The notes under the pieces were generated by a model. The model saw nothing but the letters and a program-made list of their open reading frames with translations. It was not told the origin of the DNA and made no database searches. A stretch of DNA of 64,000 bases from contig NZ_JAAGOY010000004.1 of assembly GCF_010500215.1 (NCBI RefSeq), forward strand, positions 1,612,001-1,676,000. Direction: 5' to 3'. Below, one piece after another: positions 62,270-64,000 of the stretch. The translations under genes and the position numbers were made by a program. Source of the stretch: Aliiroseovarius sp. PrR006. GTDB taxonomy: Bacteria; Pseudomonadota; Alphaproteobacteria; Rhodobacterales; Rhodobacteraceae. Every line of letters begins with the position of its first letter. Position 1 is the stretch's first letter.

Positions 62270-62998
62270 ATGCCCAACCCCTCTGCCGCAATGCTGGTGA
62301 TCGGAGATGAAATCCTGTCGGGCCGGACGCGGGATGCGAATATGCATCACCTTGCAGGCCGCCTGACCGAGCACGGCATTGATCTGAAAGAGGTGCGTGT
62401 GGTGTCCGACGACGCAGACGCGATTGTCACCGCCGTGAAAGCCCTTTCCGCCGGATACGATCATGTCTTTACCTCGGGTGGGATCGGCCCGACGCATGAC
62501 GACATCACCGCCGACTGTATCGCCCGTGCCTTTGATGACCATATCGACATTCGCGACGACGCCCGCGATCTGCTTGCCGCCTATTACGCCGAAAATGGGC
62601 GCGAGTTTAACGAAGCTCGCCAGCGCATGGCGCGCATCCCGGATCGGGCCACGCTGATCGACAATCCCGTCTCGATCGCGCCCGGATTTACACTGGAAAA
62701 CGTGCATGTGATGGCTGGGGTTCCATCGGTCTTCACCGCCATGGTCGAAAGCGTTCTGCCCGGACTGACCGGCGGTGCGCCTTTGGTGTCCCGCACGGTG
62801 CGGATCAACCGCGGTGAAGGCGACATTGCTGGGCCTTTGGGGCAGCTTGTCCAGCAATATGCTACACTAAGCTTCGGATCCTACCCGTTCATTGAAAACG
62901 GCGCATTCGGCGTCAACATCGTTATTCGCGGCACGGATGTGTCCCTTTTGGAAGACGCCACCCGTTCGCTTCAAGACCAGTTCAAGGAGGCCACATGA
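62270..62998 (+). CDS. Molybdopterin-binding (MoCF/CinA-like) protein
   Basis: This 242-residue protein has the MoCF_biosynth fold: ASAMLVIGDEILSGRTRD-like IGDEILSGRTRD at the start and FTSGGIGPTHDDIT in the middle. It corresponds to the N-terminal half of CinA without the C-terminal amidase domain. Related stand-alone proteins act as ADP-ribose or FAD pyrophosphatases or are unassigned. AGGAAAGGA lies upstream. Its stop overlaps the next gene (ATGA). Confidence 0.88.
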   Translation: MPNPSAAMLVIGDEILSGRTRDANMHHLAGRLTEHGIDLKEVRVVSDDADAIVTAVKALSAGYDHVFTSGGIGPTHDDITADCIARAFDDHIDIRDDARDLLAAYYAENGREFNEARQRMARIPDRATLIDNPVSIAPGFTLENVHVMAGVPSVFTAMVESVLPGLTGGAPLVSRTVRINRGEGDIAGPLGQLVQQYATLSFGSYPFIENGAFGVNIVIRGTDVSLLEDATRSLQDQFKEAT

Positions 62999-63726
62999 CA
63001 ACGCCCCATCTTCCCACCGCCGAACACCTGATCGAGGTCTGTGAAGCCACTTGGCCCCCAGCCGCTACGCACCGCGTTGGCGCGTGGGTGGTGCGCGACG
63101 GCGCAGGTGGCGGCAAGCGGGTGTCCGCCGCGACCGAGAACTGGCCGACCACCGAAGCCGATCTGCCCGCCGCCGAGAAGGCCATGCGCGACATGGGTAT
63201 GGACCCGCTGTTCCAGATCCGCGCAGGCGACGAACATCTGGACGAGATGCTGGCGCAACACGGTTATGACATCGTCGACCCGGTGAACATCTGGGTCGTT
63301 CCCGTGGCTGAGCTGACACGCGAGCCTCTACCGCCGGTCTCGGCCTTTGCGATCTGGCCCATGCTGTCGATCATGACCGAGCTATGGGAAGAAGGCGGCA
63401 TCCACGAACATCGCCGCGCTGTGATGGACCGCGCAGACTGCCCCAAGACCGCCCTTCTGGCACGCACCGATGACACGCCTGCGGGCGTTGGCTTCGTAGG
63501 CGTTCACGACGGCATCGCGATGGCCCATGCTTTGCATGTCGATTCCAAGCTACGTCGCATGGGCACCGGCCAGAACCTGCTGAAACAAGCCGCAAAATGG
63601 GCCGAAGAACAGGGTGCCGAGTTCCTGTCGCTGATCGTGACCCAAGGCAACCACGCTGCAAATCCGCTGTATGCAAATCTTGGCATGCATCTGGTTGGGC
63701 ACTACCATTACCGAGTGAAACGCTAA
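62995..63726 (+). CDS. GNAT-family N-acetyltransferase
   Basis: This 243-residue protein has a GNAT domain in its C-terminal half: GVGFVGVHDGIAMAHALHV (beta 4), then VDSKLRRMGTGQNLL with the R-x-x-G-x-G acetyl-CoA loop, and GNHAANPLYANLGM near the end. The N-terminal 110 residues are less typical and may bind the acceptor. Substrate is unknown. It is coupled to the MoCF-domain gene. Confidence 0.88.
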   Translation: MTTPHLPTAEHLIEVCEATWPPAATHRVGAWVVRDGAGGGKRVSAATENWPTTEADLPAAEKAMRDMGMDPLFQIRAGDEHLDEMLAQHGYDIVDPVNIWVVPVAELTREPLPPVSAFAIWPMLSIMTELWEEGGIHEHRRAVMDRADCPKTALLARTDDTPAGVGFVGVHDGIAMAHALHVDSKLRRMGTGQNLLKQAAKWAEEQGAEFLSLIVTQGNHAANPLYANLGMHLVGHYHYRVKR

Positions 63727-63738
63727 GAAGGATACAGC

Positions 63739-64000
63739 ATGGCGCGCAAAACGAACGGCATCACCGCCCTTGACCTGCCGATGGTCGACCCCCTGCCCGA
63801 AGACATCCAGAAGTACTTCAACATCTGTGATGAAAAGCTGGGAATGGTCCCGAATGTGCTGCAGGCCTATGCGTTCGATATGGCCAAGCTGCGCCCCTTC
63901 ATGGACATGTATAACGAGGTGATGCTGGACGACAGCGGCCTGTCCAAACTGGAGCGCGAGATGATCGCGGTGGTCGTCAGCTCGATCAATCGGTGCTGGT
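63739..64000 (+). CDS. Carboxymuconolactone decarboxylase/AhpD-like peroxidase-related protein, 5' part
   Basis: The first 87 codons are in the window and the gene runs off the right edge. The start MARKTNGITALDLPMVDPL and KLGMVPNVLQAY match the peroxidase-related branch of the AhpD/CMD family. The visible end, VVVSSINRCW, leads into the expected C-x-x-C-x3-H active site just beyond the edge. AAGGA lies 6 nt before the ATG. Confidence 0.85.
   Translation, partial: MARKTNGITALDLPMVDPLPEDIQKYFNICDEKLGMVPNVLQAYAFDMAKLRPFMDMYNEVMLDDSGLSKLEREMIAVVVSSINRCW

Noticed and set aside
1-64000. CRISPR arrays, prophage, insertion sequences, tRNA or rRNA genes
   Set aside because: No regularly spaced repeats, transposase, integrase, phage structural genes or tRNA-like clover-leaf sequences were noticed. 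A tRNAscan or ISfinder search was not possible.

Overview
The window looks like chromosomal core DNA of an alphaproteobacterium of the Rhodobacterales (Roseobacter group). I infer this from the high G+C coding sequence, the dnaX-ybaB-recR order next to a small SRP RNA, a membrane-anchored CycM-type cytochrome c, a DUF2794 protein, a ferritin-VIT1 fusion behind an Irr-like box, the glutathione-dependent formaldehyde pair adhI/fghA, and many GTG starts and ATGA overlaps. I saw no prophage, insertion sequence, CRISPR array, rRNA or tRNA. The genus cannot be fixed from sequence reading alone.

Layout. 1-4.3 kb: recR (cut by the window edge), ybaB, dnaX, a small phosphatase, rsgA and the SRP RNA. 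4.3-9.3 kb: a CpdB-like nucleotidase, nudC, an SRPBCC protein, pheA and cycM. 9.4-15.2 kb: the yejABEF peptide importer. 15.2-19.3 kb: a D,D-carboxypeptidase with a SPOR domain, clpS, an RsmC-like methyltransferase and an unusual SDR. 19.4-24.3 kb: heme genes hemF, hemC and hemE with a MarR regulator and a thiolase. 24.4-28.3 kb: an MFS permease, an RhlE-like helicase and asd. 28.3-29.7 kb: the only clearly foreign-looking stretch, a single AT-rich gene for a PIN-like protein followed by what may be a gene remnant. 29.7-33.6 kb: carbonic anhydrase, a degenerate HPt-like protein, a leucyl aminopeptidase/NlpC-P60 pair and DUF2794. 33.9-36.3 kb: paaI-paaK-TetR. 36.4-43.1 kb: cytochrome c', adhI, mbfA, a cupin, an AEC permease, NnrS, fghA and a YaiI protein. 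43.4-48.3 kb: sulfurtransferase, aminotransferase, a CDF transporter and glnK-amtB. 48.5-56.2 kb: a class A PBP, a small DUF6614-like protein, mlaA-mlaC and a type I secretion ABC/HlyD pair. 56.3-64 kb: ridA-glpQ, acetyltransferases, a ferredoxin reductase, rsmD, sfsA-map, a MoCF-domain protein and a truncated AhpD-like gene.

How genes work together. AdhI and FghA carry out two consecutive steps of glutathione-dependent formaldehyde oxidation. AdhI-type enzymes also reduce S-nitrosoglutathione, and cytochrome c' and NnrS lie within about 5 kb, so the 36-43 kb block may also handle nitrosative stress (inference). HemF, HemC and HemE supply heme. GlnK and AmtB form the usual ammonium uptake and sensing pair. 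MlaA and MlaC are two parts of the retrograde phospholipid pathway.

Main points for a second look: the PIN-like island gene; a dispersed intergenic element made of stacked hairpins, with three copies in the window and compensating base changes in one stem; the SDR lacking its catalytic lysine; the HPt-like protein lacking its histidine; and a possible structured small RNA at 43.2-43.35 kb. I found no multi-gene system that I can call new with confidence.
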